60,066 nucleotides of DNA from Nocardiopsis sp. CC223A (GCF_030766825.1 NZ_JASFDV010000037.1:1-60066), one strand, 5' to 3'. Shown: positions 27,545-37,630, numbered from the stretch's first letter. A program made the numbers and translations. The notes: generated from the letters alone by a model not told the origin.

Positions 27545-30500
27545 GCGGCGGCGGTCGCACGGTGCCGCGTGTACCATTTCCGGGCACGGTCCACCGTCGT
27601 CTCCAGGGGCTCCCGCGCACCGCGCTCCCATCCCCGGGTGAACAGGTCCTCTCCCAGGACGGTCACCGACGCCTCCCGGATCCGCTCGACATCCCAACGC
27701 TCGGCGGGCGGCAGCGGAGTGTGCACCGAGGCCCGCGCGGCCGAGGCCGCCCCCAGCAGGCGGGCGGCCCGCAGGGGTAGGCCCGCCAGGGCCCAGGCAC
27801 CGGCCGCCCCCTCCAACGCCAGGGCGATCTTGCGCGGGCTGCCGGTGGTGAGCGCGGCGGTGAGCCCCTCGTGGTGCAGGCGCAGCGCGGTGTCGGCGTC
27901 GCCGCGCTGCTCGGACACGAAACCGAGTTCGGCCAGCACCGTGGCCTCGGCCGCCGGAGCGTTGATCCCCCGTACCCGCTCCAGCCAGCCCGACAGGTAC
28001 CGTTCGGCCGGGTCGAGCCTGCCCTCGCGGCGTGCGCCCAGCCCCAGGCCGAACTCGGCGAAGCGCTCGCCGAACCGGTCGCCTTGTTCCACCGCCAGCC
28101 CGCGGGCCCGCTCGTGGAAGTCCTCGGCCTGGCGGTACTCGCCTCGCAGGAGGGCGTTGCGCCCCAACTCCGAGAGCCGGTAGGACACCTCCGACCACAG
28201 ACCCAGCTCCTCGGCCAGGCGCAGCCCCTCCCGGTGCAGGCGGGCGGCCTCCGTGTAATCGCCGTCGATCTCGGCGCGGCTGCCCAGGACCGGCATGGCC
28301 TGCAACCGGCCCCAGCGGTCGCCGATCTCACCGAAGAGCTCCAGTGAGAGCCTGCCGTCGGACTCGAACCCGGCCATCCGGCCCCGGGCCTTGAGCAGCC
28401 AGGCGCGGGTACACAGGGCGGCGGCGGTTCCCCAACGGTCGCCTTCGCGGCGGAACACCGCGAGGGAGCGCTCGACGAGGTCTCCGCTCATCTGGAGTTC
28501 GCCGAAGTCCAACAGCGCGGTGCCCAGGAACCACTCGACCCGGGCCCACTCGTCTTCGGGAACGGAATCCACCCGGCCGGCCAGGGCGTCACGCACCAGG
28601 GCCACGGGGTCATCGGGTTCGTTGGCCATGAGGGCCATGCCCACCCGCCATGCCTCCGCGAGGGCGCGCGAGGCGGGCAGGCCGCCAGGCGACCGCAGCG
28701 CCTGGGTCAGGGAGCGGTGCGCCTCTCCGGGACGGCCGCGCAGGTAGCGGTACCAGACCAGGTCCAGTGCCAGCCGCAGAGCGGTGTCGGAGTCACCGAG
28801 GCGGGTGGCGGTGTCCTCGGCCGCGCGCAGGTCGGCGTTCTCCTCGTCCAGGCGGCGCAGCCAGAGGTCCTGGTGACGGCCGCGGAGGTGGGGGTCCGCG
28901 GCGGCGGCGAGCGACGCCAGGTGGCGCAGGTGGCGCAAACGCGCCGCGTCGGCCTCACCGGCCGCCTCCAAGTGCTCCCGGGCGTAGGCGGCGATGGTCT
29001 CCAGCAACCGGTAGCGGATCCCGTCGGGCCCCTCGACCGCGATGGCCAGGGATCGCTCCACCAAGCGGGCCAAGATGTCCACGACCTCGCCGGTGTCGAT
29101 ACCGTCGCCGCCCACCACGGCCTCCGCCCCCTCGGGGGTGCAACCCTCGGCGTGCACGGACAGGCGGCGCAGGACGGTCCGCTCGGACTCGTCGAGCAGG
29201 TCCCAGCTCCAGTCGATGACGGCGCGCAGGGTGCGCTGGCGCCCCGGCGTGCCGCGGCCGCCCACCGCCAGCAGCCGGAAGCGGTCGTCCAGGCCGTCGG
29301 CCAAACGGCGCACCCCCAGGGCGCGCACCCTGTTGGCCGCTAGTTCCAGGGCCAGCGGCAGCCCGTCGAGGCGGCGGCAGATCGACGCCACGATCTGGGC
29401 CGTGTCCTCCCCCAGGGTGAAGCCGGGGGCTCCCGCCGCGGCGCGCGAGGCGAACAGCCGCACGGCGGGGAAGGACCGCGGATCGGTGCGGTGGACGGGA
29501 TCGGCAGACCCGGGGAACCCGAGCGGGCGGACCTCGTACAGATGCTCGCCGTCGATGCCCAGAGGCTCGCGGCTGGTCGCCAGCAGGCTCAGCTGCGGGG
29601 CGGCGCGCAGCAGTTCTCGGGCCAGGGCGGCCACCGAATCGATGACGTGCTCGCAGTTGTCCAGGACCAGGAGGGTACGGGTGGCGCTGAGCGCCTGGAC
29701 CAGGTCATGGGCACCGGTGACGGAAGCGACCGCCTCGGCCGCCCGGGCGGCCGCGCCCGGGCCCTCCCCCCGTTCGGGCGGGAGGCTGCCCAGTTCCACG
29801 AACCACACCCCGTCGGGGTGACGGTCGGCCGCACCCGCGGCCACTTCCAGGGACAGCCGGGTCTTGCCCACACCGCCGGGCCCCGTGAGGGTGACCAGGC
29901 GGGCGCGCTCCATGAGGCGGCGCACTCCCTCGACGTCGCCCTCGCGGCCGATGGTGTCGTCCACCGGGGCGGGGAGATTGGTGCGCGGGCGCAGCACGGC
30001 CCGGAGCGGCCCGGGGTCCACCGGGTCCAACGTGGCGTCCTGGCGCAGGATCCGGGCGTGGAGTCCGGCGATCTCGGGGCCGGGCGAGGCACCCAGCTCC
30101 TCCTTGAGGAGGTGGCGCAGACGGTCGAAGACGCTCAGTGCCTCGGCCTGGCGGCCGGAGCGGTACAGGGCCCGCATGTAAACCGCGCACAGGCGCTCAC
30201 GGAGCGGGTGCAAGGCCGCCAGTTCACCGAGCTCCTCCACCCAGAGGTGGTGTTCACCCAGGTCGAGCCGGGCCGAGGCGTGCTCCTCGAACGCCGAAAG
30301 GCGTTCCTCTTCCAGCCGGAACGCTGCCCGGGCCAGCCTGGGCACGTCGGTGAGCCCGGCCAGGGCGTCCCCACGCCACAGGGCCAGCCCGTCGTTCAGC
30401 GCGACCGCGGACGCGCGCCGGTCGGCGGTTCCCCTGGCACGTTCCACCAGGGTGCGGAAGCGGGTGAAGTCGACCTCGTCGGCCTCCACCCGGAGGCGGT

Positions 30501-30774
30501 AGCCCCCGGAGGTGCGCAGGACCCGATCACGGGCGCCGGGTTCTGCCTCCTCCAGGACACCCCTCAACCGCGAGAGTTTGGCGCGCAGGACGCGGGTGGG
30601 GTGAGCGGGCAGGCGTTCGCCCCAGAGGTCGTCGATCAGGGTGTCGGCGGCGACCGGCCGCCCCTCCTCCAAGAGGAGCGCGGCCAGCAGCACACGCACC
30701 TTGGCCTCGGGGACGCGGACCGCATCTCCGTCGCCGCCCCACACCTCCAACGGACCGAGAATCCCGAAGCGCAT
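27529..30774 (-). CDS. AfsR/SARP-type regulator with BTAD, NB-ARC and TPR domains
   Basis: The 1081-residue protein begins with an OmpR-like winged helix (MRFGILGPLEVW onward, residues 1-95), followed by a bacterial transcriptional activation domain to about 245. An NTPase with Walker A GPGGVGKTR lies near residue 300, and a long TPR-like C-terminus follows. This is the multidomain form of SARP regulators, which bind 11-bp-spaced direct repeats. It lies inside the cluster and converges on the oxygenase gene. The start at 30774 gives the family-typical N-terminus. Confidence 0.9.
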   Translation of the reverse strand: MRFGILGPLEVWGGDGDAVRVPEAKVRVLLAALLLEEGRPVAADTLIDDLWGERLPAHPTRVLRAKLSRLRGVLEEAEPGARDRVLRTSGGYRLRVEADEVDFTRFRTLVERARGTADRRASAVALNDGLALWRGDALAGLTDVPRLARAAFRLEEERLSAFEEHASARLDLGEHHLWVEELGELAALHPLRERLCAVYMRALYRSGRQAEALSVFDRLRHLLKEELGASPGPEIAGLHARILRQDATLDPVDPGPLRAVLRPRTNLPAPVDDTIGREGDVEGVRRLMERARLVTLTGPGGVGKTRLSLEVAAGAADRHPDGVWFVELGSLPPERGEGPGAAARAAEAVASVTGAHDLVQALSATRTLLVLDNCEHVIDSVAALARELLRAAPQLSLLATSREPLGIDGEHLYEVRPLGFPGSADPVHRTDPRSFPAVRLFASRAAAGAPGFTLGEDTAQIVASICRRLDGLPLALELAANRVRALGVRRLADGLDDRFRLLAVGGRGTPGRQRTLRAVIDWSWDLLDESERTVLRRLSVHAEGCTPEGAEAVVGGDGIDTGEVVDILARLVERSLAIAVEGPDGIRYRLLETIAAYAREHLEAAGEADAARLRHLRHLASLAAAADPHLRGRHQDLWLRRLDEENADLRAAEDTATRLGDSDTALRLALDLVWYRYLRGRPGEAHRSLTQALRSPGGLPASRALAEAWRVGMALMANEPDDPVALVRDALAGRVDSVPEDEWARVEWFLGTALLDFGELQMSGDLVERSLAVFRREGDRWGTAAALCTRAWLLKARGRMAGFESDGRLSLELFGEIGDRWGRLQAMPVLGSRAEIDGDYTEAARLHREGLRLAEELGLWSEVSYRLSELGRNALLRGEYRQAEDFHERARGLAVEQGDRFGERFAEFGLGLGARREGRLDPAERYLSGWLERVRGINAPAAEATVLAELGFVSEQRGDADTALRLHHEGLTAALTTGSPRKIALALEGAAGAWALAGLPLRAARLLGAASAARASVHTPLPPAERWDVERIREASVTVLGEDLFTRGWERGAREPLETTVDRARKWYTRHRATAAAQLVL

Positions 30775-30796
30775 GGGATCACCGTAGTGCACGGAG

Positions 30797-30810
30797 GCGC
30801 TCCGGAGCGC
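30797..30810. promoter_or_regulatory. Palindrome upstream of the SARP-type gene
   Basis: GCGCTCCGGAGCGC is a perfect 14-bp palindrome 23 bp before the SARP-type start, in the 130-bp divergent region shared with the exporter gene. An operator is possible but untested. Confidence 0.35.
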
Positions 30811-30904
30811 GATCGGAGCCTTTCCGGAACACCGGGACGCGATGGTGGGGGTCGAGTCATGCCCGTGTCACGGCACAACGACCCCGGAAGGACGGACACC
30901 ACCC

Positions 30905-32476
30905 ATGTCCCCCGACGAAACGACCACCGATCCCGCCCCGAGGGCAGGGGCGCGCGAATGGCTCGGCCTGGCCGTCCTGGCCCTGCCGACCATCCTGCTC
31001 GCCCTGGACTTCACGGTTCTGCACCTGGCGCTGCCGCACCTGGCGACCGACCTGGCGCCGACCAGTGCGCAGCAACTGTGGATCCTGGACATCTACGGCT
31101 TCATGATCGCCGGCTTCCTCATCACGATGGGCACCCTGGGGGACCGTATAGGTCGGCGCCGACTGCTGATGATCGGTGCCGTGGCGTTCGGCGCGGCCTC
31201 CCTGCTGGCGGCCTACTCGACCAGCGCGGAAATGCTCATCGCCGCCCGCGCCTTCCTGGGCGTGGCGGGAGCCACGCTGATGCCCTCCACCCTGTCCCTG
31301 ATCACCAACATGTTCCACGACCCCAAACAGCGGGGTGTGGCCGTCGCGGTGTGGCTGAGCTGCTTCTCCGCGGGCGGGGCCATCGGGCCGATGGTCGGCG
31401 GTGTCCTGCTCCAGTGGTTCTGGTGGGGTTCGGTGTTCCTGATGGGCGTGCCGGTGATGGCGATACTGCTGATCGCCGCACCGTTCCTGCTCCCGGAGTT
31501 CCGCGACCCGGCCCCCGGGCGGCTGGACCTGGTCAGCGTCGCCCTGTCACTCGCGGCCATCCTCCCCGTCGTCTACGCGATCAAGGAGGCCGCGGCACAC
31601 GGGTGGGACCCGGTCGTGATCGCCCTGTTCGTCCTGGGCGCGCTCTTCGGCTGGCTGTTCGTGCGGCGCCAGCGCAGGTTGGAGAGCCCGCTGATGGACC
31701 TGGCCCTGTTCCGGCTGCGCCCGTTCACCGTGGGCCTGGGGGGACTGCTGCTGGGCACCGTGGTCCTGGGAGCCTTCGTCCTGCTGTTCGCCCAGTACCT
31801 CCAGCTGGTCCTGGAACTGTCCCCGGCCTCCGCCGGCCTGTGGATGGTCCCCTACGCGGTGGCCAACATCGCCGGGGCGATGCTCGCCCCCCTGGTGGCC
31901 GCGCGGCTCAAGGCGGCCAACACGATCGCCCTCGGCCTGGTGATGACGGCGGTGGGCCTGGTCGTGTTCACCCTGAGCGGAGTGGAGGCGGGGCCCCTCC
32001 CGGCGGTGGTCGGCAGCATGCTGATCACTTTCGGCCTGAGCCCGCTGATGGTGCTGGTCATCGATCTGGTCATCGCGTCCGCACCCAAGGAGAAGAGCGG
32101 GTCGGCCTCCTCCATGTCCGAGACGTGCAGCGAGATCGGCATGGCGCTGGGCATCGCCACCCTGGGCGCGCTGGGGACCGCGGTCTACCGTTTCCTGATG
32201 GCCGGCTCCGTGCCCTCCGGTGTCCCCGCGCAGGAGGCCGACGCGATCCGCGACAGCCTGCCCGGCGCGATGGCGGCCGCCGAGGACCTGGAGCCGTCCC
32301 TGGCGGCGGAGGCCCTGGAGGCCGCGAAGGGGGCGTTCATGACGGGCCTGTCCGTGGTGGGCTACACCGGTGTGGCCCTCGTGCTGGGCGTCGCCGTGAT
32401 CACCTTCCTCTTCCTGCGCGACGTCCCCGAGGGGGCGGAGGAGGGACAACAGGAGGAACAGCCGCAGGAGAGCTGA
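30905..32476 (+). CDS. MFS exporter, DHA2/EmrB-QacA type (14 TM)
   Basis: The 523-residue membrane protein has about 14 hydrophobic helices, a GDRIGRRRLL cytoplasmic loop after TM2-3 and a WLSCFSAGGAIGPMVGG motif C region. This is the drug:proton antiporter family of larger size. Within the cluster it probably exports the final product or gives self-resistance; the substrate is inferred. It is divergent from the SARP-type gene and followed by a strong hairpin. Confidence 0.9.
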   Translation: MSPDETTTDPAPRAGAREWLGLAVLALPTILLALDFTVLHLALPHLATDLAPTSAQQLWILDIYGFMIAGFLITMGTLGDRIGRRRLLMIGAVAFGAASLLAAYSTSAEMLIAARAFLGVAGATLMPSTLSLITNMFHDPKQRGVAVAVWLSCFSAGGAIGPMVGGVLLQWFWWGSVFLMGVPVMAILLIAAPFLLPEFRDPAPGRLDLVSVALSLAAILPVVYAIKEAAAHGWDPVVIALFVLGALFGWLFVRRQRRLESPLMDLALFRLRPFTVGLGGLLLGTVVLGAFVLLFAQYLQLVLELSPASAGLWMVPYAVANIAGAMLAPLVAARLKAANTIALGLVMTAVGLVVFTLSGVEAGPLPAVVGSMLITFGLSPLMVLVIDLVIASAPKEKSGSASSMSETCSEIGMALGIATLGALGTAVYRFLMAGSVPSGVPAQEADAIRDSLPGAMAAAEDLEPSLAAEALEAAKGAFMTGLSVVGYTGVALVLGVAVITFLFLRDVPEGAEEGQQEEQPQES

Positions 32477-32515
32477 CGGCAATATCCTGCTATTCATCGG
32501 AGCACCGATGAAAAA

Positions 32516-32558
32516 TAAAATGGGAAGGGCAGAGGAAAACTCCGCCCTTTCCATTTTT
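32516..32558 (+). terminator. Intrinsic terminator just upstream of the FAD oxidoreductase gene
   Basis: A long inverted repeat (TGGGAAGGGC at 32521-32530 with the matching GCCCTTTCCA at 32544-32553) is followed by TTTTT, an almost ideal factor-independent terminator. A smaller hairpin (CATCGG-AGCA-CCGATG, 32495-32510) precedes it. It sits 40-82 bp after the exporter stop and only 14 bp before the next start, so it could end the exporter transcript or act as a leader attenuator. Confidence 0.8.
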
Positions 32559-32572
32559 CGGAGGCCTGACGC

Positions 32573-33922
32573 ATGCCGGAACACACGAGGATCGCCATTG
32601 TCGGCGGAGGAATGGCGGGCTGCGCGGCCGCCAGGGAGCTGACCGCAGCAGGAAAGGAGGTCGTGCTCTTCGAGGCGGCCGAGGGTTTGGGGGGCCGGGC
32701 CCGCTCCTGGCGCCGGCCGGAGATCGAACCCGAGGTCGGGATCAACCTGATGTGCGCCAGCATGTACTCGACCATGTGGGGGATGATCCGCGAGTACGGC
32801 ATGGAAGGGCAGCTGGAGAAGATCTCCAGCAACCTGCTGGTCTCCGACGGCGGCGCCGTGGCTCCGCTGCCCTCCGACTCCATCCCGGCGCTCCTGCGCT
32901 ACCGGCACGTGGGGCTGCGCGATCGGCTGGCGTTCCTGTACTCATCGATGCGGGAGATGCTGGTGAACGGGCGGACCGGTCGGATCGACCTGTTCGATCC
33001 CGAGCGGCTGGCCGACTTCGACGACGGCACCACGGCGACGGAGTACGGCCGGAGCCTGATGTCGCACCGGGGCTTCGACTACATGCTGCGGTCGCAGATC
33101 GAGGGGTTCTGGAACTTCGACTGCGACGGGATCTCCGTCTCGCACGCCCGGGCGATGCTCGCGCAGATGGGCGGTGCGGAGTTCTTCGTGTTCCGGGAGG
33201 GCATGCAGGTCCTGGCGGAGCGCAACGCCGCGAACGCCCGGGTGCTGTTGCGCCACGAGGTGTCGGAGGTGCGGCTGGAGCACGGCCGGGTGGTCGTCTC
33301 GGCCCAGGGTGCCGAGGGCGGGGAGGTGGGGGACTTCGACGCCGTGGTGATCGCGGTGCCCGCCCCGTTCGCGGCCAAGATCATCGCCTCGCTGCCCCGC
33401 GAGGCGGTGGACGGCCGGATGCGGGATTATCTGGAGAGCCAGGAGTACGAGCCGGCGCTGTCGATGTCCTACCTGGTGGACGCGGACGCTCTCCCGCCGG
33501 AGACGCACATCATGGCCGGCGGCGCGCAGGACCCCCGGATCCGGAACATGATCACCTACCCGCGCCGGGTGAGGGGGGCCGACGGGACCGTCCGCGATCG
33601 GCTGCTGGTGTTCGCCTACCCGGGACGTGCGATCACCCGCCGCCTGCTGGGACGTACGCCCGAGGAGCAGTACGCCGCCGTGACACCGCTGCTGAGCAGC
33701 CTGTGGCCGGACTTCCCGCGGGACCCGGAGCCCTTCCAAGTGGCCGAGCGCCCCCACGGGTTCCCCATCCCCTCGCCGGGCCGGTACCGGGCCTCGGTGG
33801 CCGCCACCCGGAGCCAGCGCCCGCCCGTGGTGTTCGCGGGCGACCACTTCAGCTCCCCCACCACCGAGGCCGCCATGCGCTCGGGGCTCCGGGCCGCCCG
33901 CGCCCTCCTGGATGCCTCCTAG
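32573..33922 (+). CDS. FAD-dependent amine-oxidase/protoporphyrinogen-oxidase-like protein
   Basis: The 449-residue protein has an N-terminal FAD dinucleotide-binding motif (IVGGGMAGCAAARELTAAGK), a GLGGRARSW loop and a C-terminal FAGDHFSSPTTEAAMRSG motif that closes the FAD site. This is the flavin monoamine oxidase / phytoene desaturase superfamily. GGAGG at 32560-32564 serves ATG 32573. It may oxidise an aromatic ring, an amine or the prenyl chain; sequence does not decide which. Confidence 0.85.
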   Translation: MPEHTRIAIVGGGMAGCAAARELTAAGKEVVLFEAAEGLGGRARSWRRPEIEPEVGINLMCASMYSTMWGMIREYGMEGQLEKISSNLLVSDGGAVAPLPSDSIPALLRYRHVGLRDRLAFLYSSMREMLVNGRTGRIDLFDPERLADFDDGTTATEYGRSLMSHRGFDYMLRSQIEGFWNFDCDGISVSHARAMLAQMGGAEFFVFREGMQVLAERNAANARVLLRHEVSEVRLEHGRVVVSAQGAEGGEVGDFDAVVIAVPAPFAAKIIASLPREAVDGRMRDYLESQEYEPALSMSYLVDADALPPETHIMAGGAQDPRIRNMITYPRRVRGADGTVRDRLLVFAYPGRAITRRLLGRTPEEQYAAVTPLLSSLWPDFPRDPEPFQVAERPHGFPIPSPGRYRASVAATRSQRPPVVFAGDHFSSPTTEAAMRSGLRAARALLDAS

Positions 33923-34210
33923 GGCGTTTTCGGCGGAGGCTTTCGTGCGGCTCGGGCTCGGCGCCCGCGCCGAGTACGGGGAGCGGCCGCGAGGCGGTCT
34001 CTCGCAGGACGGCCGGCGAAGTCGGCGGGCGGCCGTCCGAGCGCAGGCGGCGCAGAGAGAGGCGGCCTCGCGGCTCCGTGGAAGTACCGCGCCGAAGGCG
34101 TCCGTTGAGGGCGGTGGCGGGCGACGGGCGGGCCCGGAACGATCCGCCGAACACGCCCCAGCGTTCCGGGCCCGGTGGGCCCCGTCGCCCGGAGGCGGCG
34201 GCCACCGGGC
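33923..34210. terminator. Convergent intergenic region with GC stem
   Basis: These 288 bp between two convergent genes hold no credible gene. Near the right end a 9-bp stem (GCCCGGTGG at 34170-34178 with CCACCGGGC at 34202-34210) ends at the last codon of the ketoreductase gene and could terminate transcripts from either side. Confidence 0.4.
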
Positions 34211-35143
34211 TCAGGCGTACCACATGTCGTGCAGGGAGTCCCGGACCGTGACGACGGGACGCCAGCCCAGGATGCGCTCCGCGGCCCCGATGTCGGCGAG
34301 CATCCAGCCGCCGCCCATTCCGGCAACGGGTTCGAGCACCTCGCGTACCCGCTCCGGGGCGGCTCCGGAGGTCCGGCGCAGCCAGGCGACCATCTCCCCG
34401 ATGCCCACCGCTCGGCCTCCGCCGATGTTGAGAACGTGCCCGGAGACGTCCGGACGGTCCCCGGCGAGCACCACGGCCCGGGCCACATCGCGCACGTCGA
34501 CGAAGTCGCGACGGTCCCCGGTCACCCGCAGGGAGACCGTTTCCCCCGCCACGGCCCGCCGGAACCGTTCCAGGAGCACGCCGGGGAAGGACGCCGGGGA
34601 GGGGTACGGCCCGCAGACGTTGGCCACGCGCAGGACCGCGGCGTCGACACGCCCCTCCCGGGCTGCGCTCAGGACGGTGTCCGATCCGGCGTGCTTGGTA
34701 CGGGCGTAGGCGTTGGCCGGACGGGGGCACGCGTCCTCGCGCACGGCCGTCCCATCGGGGACCGGACCGTACTCGTGGAGAGTGCCCAGGTGGACCAACC
34801 GGGGCGGACGGGCCATGGACCCGACGGCTTCGACCAGGGTGGCGACCGCCCGGACGTTGCCCTTCTCCAACTCCCGTTCGGGCCGGTGCCAGCCGTCGCG
34901 GGAGTTGGCGGCGTCGATCGCGTTGACCACCACCCGGGCGTCGTGCTCCGCCAGCAGCCGCGCGACCTCATCGGGGCCCGCCTCGGCCAGGTCGAGGCTG
35001 TGGAAGGGGAAGCCCTGGACGTGCGGTGCGGGCGCCCGGGCCACGGCCACGACCGGCCGACCGGTGCGGGCGTGGGCCGCCAGGATGTGGCGGCCGATCC
35101 ACCCGGTGGCGCCGAGCACCGCCACCGTCCCGATCCCGTTCAT
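34211..35143 (-). CDS. NDP-4-keto-6-deoxyhexose 4-ketoreductase (SDR, DnmV/EryBIV-like)
   Basis: The 310-residue extended SDR has GATGWIGRHIL at residues 9-19 and a YARTK catalytic pair. It likely reduces the C4 keto group as the last sugar step. The ATG at 35143 overlaps the stop of the epimerase gene by 4 bp, which decides the start; the in-frame start at 35164 is not needed. It ends a leftward operon of five sugar genes. The stereochemistry at C4 cannot be read from the sequence. Confidence 0.85.
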   Translation of the reverse strand: MNGIGTVAVLGATGWIGRHILAAHARTGRPVVAVARAPAPHVQGFPFHSLDLAEAGPDEVARLLAEHDARVVVNAIDAANSRDGWHRPERELEKGNVRAVATLVEAVGSMARPPRLVHLGTLHEYGPVPDGTAVREDACPRPANAYARTKHAGSDTVLSAAREGRVDAAVLRVANVCGPYPSPASFPGVLLERFRRAVAGETVSLRVTGDRRDFVDVRDVARAVVLAGDRPDVSGHVLNIGGGRAVGIGEMVAWLRRTSGAAPERVREVLEPVAGMGGGWMLADIGAAERILGWRPVVTVRDSLHDMWYA

Positions 35144-35763
35144 ACCGGTGCCTCCCTCCGCCACAGTGCCTCCTCCAGTTCGACGCAGGTGCGGTAATCC
35201 GGCAGTCCGCCCTCCTCCATGACCCGGGCCAGGCGGGGGGCGGCCCGGTCCCGCTCGGACAGGGTCGGGGCGGGGTCCTCGGGCAGGGACAGCCCCAGGT
35301 CGGGGTCGAAGGGGTACAGGGCCCGCTCGTTGCGCGGGTCGTACTCCACCGACAGGGAGTAGGTGACGATGGTGTCGTCCTCCAGAGCGACGAACAGGTG
35401 GCCGACCCCCACCGGCAGGTAGAGCGCTACGGGGTCCGTCCGGTCGAGCAGGACGCTCTCGTGGTGGCCGAAGGTGGGCGAGCCCATCCGCAGGTCCATG
35501 GCGATGTCCAGCGCCCGGCCGCGCGGGCAGTGTACGTACTTGGCCATGCCGGGCGGGGCCTGGGTGTAGTGCAGGCCCCGCACGACCCCCCGGTGGGAGA
35601 CGCTGTAGCTGGTCTGCACGACGGGGAAGAGGCCGTGGCCCGAGACCCGGCGCAGCTCAGCGCCCTGAAGAGGGGTGGCGAACAGGCCGCGCTGGTCGTC
35701 GAAGACCTCGTAGGGCAGCAGGTAGGCCCCTTCGATGCCGAGGGGCCTGGCACGGGGGCTCAC
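35140..35763 (-). CDS. dTDP-4-keto-hexose 3,5- or 5-epimerase (RmlC-like)
   Basis: The 207-residue cupin has the RmlC layout: the FATPLQGAELRRV loop, the VVRGLHYTQAPPG strand with the catalytic histidine, and the GVGHLFVALEDD strand. It inverts C5 (or C3 and C5) of the 4-keto sugar, which points to an L-configured product. It is coupled at both ends by 4-bp overlaps. Confidence 0.92.
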   Translation of the reverse strand: MSPRARPLGIEGAYLLPYEVFDDQRGLFATPLQGAELRRVSGHGLFPVVQTSYSVSHRGVVRGLHYTQAPPGMAKYVHCPRGRALDIAMDLRMGSPTFGHHESVLLDRTDPVALYLPVGVGHLFVALEDDTIVTYSLSVEYDPRNERALYPFDPDLGLSLPEDPAPTLSERDRAAPRLARVMEEGGLPDYRTCVELEEALWRREAPV

Positions 35764-36500
35764 GCCGCTGCCCCCGCGACGCCGACGAACAGGCCCGGGC
35801 CGGGACCGGGGAGGTACTCCACCGAGCAGCCGGCGGCGGCGAACGCCTTCTCGTAGACCTCGCGCCGGTGGACGGCCAGAACGTGCACGTCCACGAAGTG
35901 CTCCACGCCCTCCTCGGGGGAGGCGACGGTGTAGTGCACCTCCATGTGGTGGGCGTCGTCCCGGTACAGGTTGTGGGACACGCGCGCGATGGTGCGGTCC
36001 CCGGCGGTGACGAGCGCGCTGGAGACGTGGCGGTCGGCCGCCCGCTCGGGGAAGTACCAGGGCTCCACCACGATCACCCCGCCGGGCTCGGTGTGTGCGG
36101 CCAGTCGGGCCAGGGCCGCCTCCACCTCGGCGGGTCCGGACAAGTGGGCGATGGAGCTGAACATGCAGGTGACCGCATCGAAGCGGCGCTTCAGATCGAA
36201 GGAGCGCATGTCCCCGGAGTGGACGGGGACGCCGGGCAGGTTGGCGCGGGCCAGCCGCACCATGTCCTCGGCCAGGTCCACCCCCTCGACGTGGTCGAAG
36301 GAGGCGGCGAGGTGGCCGAGGTGGGTGCCTGCGCCGCAGGCGACGTCCAGCAGGGAGGCGGCGTCCGGGCGGCGCTCGCGCACCAGGCGCTCCATCTCGG
36401 CCGCCTCGGCGGCGTAGTCCTTGCCCCGGCCCAGGTACACGGCCTCGTAGATCTCGGCGCGGCGGTAGATCGCGGTGAGGCGGTCGTCGTGACTGGTCAT
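35760..36500 (-). CDS. dTDP-3-amino-sugar N-methyltransferase (DesVI/TylM1-like)
   Basis: The 246-residue SAM-dependent enzyme has the binding motif LLDVACGAGTHLGHLA near residue 44 and the YEAVYLGRGKDYAAEA region near the N-terminus seen in DesVI and TylM1. These enzymes add two methyl groups to the 3-amino group. The start at 36500 lies 8 bp after the aminotransferase stop, and the gene ends in a coupled overlap with the epimerase. The product is expected to be a dimethylamino sugar. Confidence 0.9.
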   Translation of the reverse strand: MTSHDDRLTAIYRRAEIYEAVYLGRGKDYAAEAAEMERLVRERRPDAASLLDVACGAGTHLGHLAASFDHVEGVDLAEDMVRLARANLPGVPVHSGDMRSFDLKRRFDAVTCMFSSIAHLSGPAEVEAALARLAAHTEPGGVIVVEPWYFPERAADRHVSSALVTAGDRTIARVSHNLYRDDAHHMEVHYTVASPEEGVEHFVDVHVLAVHRREVYEKAFAAAGCSVEYLPGPGPGLFVGVAGAAA

Positions 36501-36508
36501 ACTTCTCC

Positions 36509-37630
36509 TCAGAGTTCGTCCAGGACCTTGCGCAGCACGGTGATGACCCGCTCCTGGTGCTCCCGGGGCAGGTGGGGGTACATGGGCAGGGAGAAGATCT
36601 CCCCCGCCAGGGCCTCGGTCACGGGCAGGGAGCCCCGCTCCACCCCCAGATGGGCGAAGCCGGACATGGTGTGGACCGGCCAGGGGTAGCTGATGTTGAG
36701 GTGGATGTCGTGCTCCCGCAGGCGCTCGATGATCGTGTCGCGCGCGGGATGGCGGACGACGTAGACGTAGTAGACGTGCTCGTTGCCCTCGGTGGTGAGG
36801 GGCAGGCGCAGGCCGTCGGGGGACACCAGGTCGCCCAGTCCCTCGGCGTAACGGCGGGCCACCTCCCGACGCCCCGCCACGTAGTCGTCCAGCCGGGTCA
36901 GCTTGCGCCGCAGGATCTCGGCCTGGACCTCGTCCAGGCGGCTGTTGTGCCCCGGGGTGTCGACGACGTAGTAGACCTCCTCCATGCCGTAGTAACGCAG
37001 CCGGCGCAGCGCCCGGTCGACCCCGGGGTCGTCGGTGACCACGGCTCCGGCGTCCCCGTAGGCCCCGAGCACCTTGGTGGGATAGAAGGAGAACGCGGCC
37101 GCGTCGCCCATGGTCCCGGCCCGCCGGCCGTGGTGCAGGGCCCCGTGCGCCTGGGCACAGTCCTCCAGGACCACCAGGCCGTGGCGGTCCGCGACATCGC
37201 GGACCGCCGCCATGTCCACGCACTGGCCGTACAGGTGGACCGGGAGCAGCGCCTTGGTGCGTTCGGTGACCGCGGCCTCCAGCAGGCCGGTGTCCATGAG
37301 CTGGTCGGCCTCCCGGACGTCCACGAACACCGGGGTCGCGCCGACGGCGTCGATGGCGACGACCGTGGGGGCCGCCGTGTTGGACACGGTGACCACTTCG
37401 TCACCGGGGCCCACACCCAGCGCGCGCAGCCCCAAGACGACGGCGTTCGTACCGTTGTCCACGCCGACGCAGTGGGCGAGGGCGTGGCGGGCGGCGAACT
37501 CCCGCTCGAAACCGAGCACGCTCTCACCGAGGATGAGCCGTCCGGAGGCGAAGACGGTGCGGACGGCGTCGAGGACGTCGTCGCGCTCCTTCTCGTATTC
37601 GGGCAGATAGTCCCATACGCGGATGGTCAT
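36509..37630 (-). CDS. dTDP-sugar 3-aminotransferase, DegT/DnrJ/EryC1 family
   Basis: The 373-residue PLP enzyme has the cofactor lysine in [14 protein letters not shown] and the conserved [11 protein letters not shown]. Residues from [16 protein letters not shown] match the normal DesV/TylB start. An upstream ATG at 37723 overlaps the glycosyltransferase stop (ATGA), so a 404-residue form translated by coupling is possible. The ATG at 37630 has its own AGGAG and matches the family. It installs the C3 amino group on the deoxysugar. Confidence 0.92.
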   Translation of the reverse strand: MTIRVWDYLPEYEKERDDVLDAVRTVFASGRLILGESVLGFEREFAARHALAHCVGVDNGTNAVVLGLRALGVGPGDEVVTVSNTAAPTVVAIDAVGATPVFVDVREADQLMDTGLLEAAVTERTKALLPVHLYGQCVDMAAVRDVADRHGLVVLEDCAQAHGALHHGRRAGTMGDAAAFSFYPTKVLGAYGDAGAVVTDDPGVDRALRRLRYYGMEEVYYVVDTPGHNSRLDEVQAEILRRKLTRLDDYVAGRREVARRYAEGLGDLVSPDGLRLPLTTEGNEHVYYVYVVRHPARDTIIERLREHDIHLNISYPWPVHTMSGFAHLGVERGSLPVTEALAGEIFSLPMYPHLPREHQERVITVLRKVLDEL

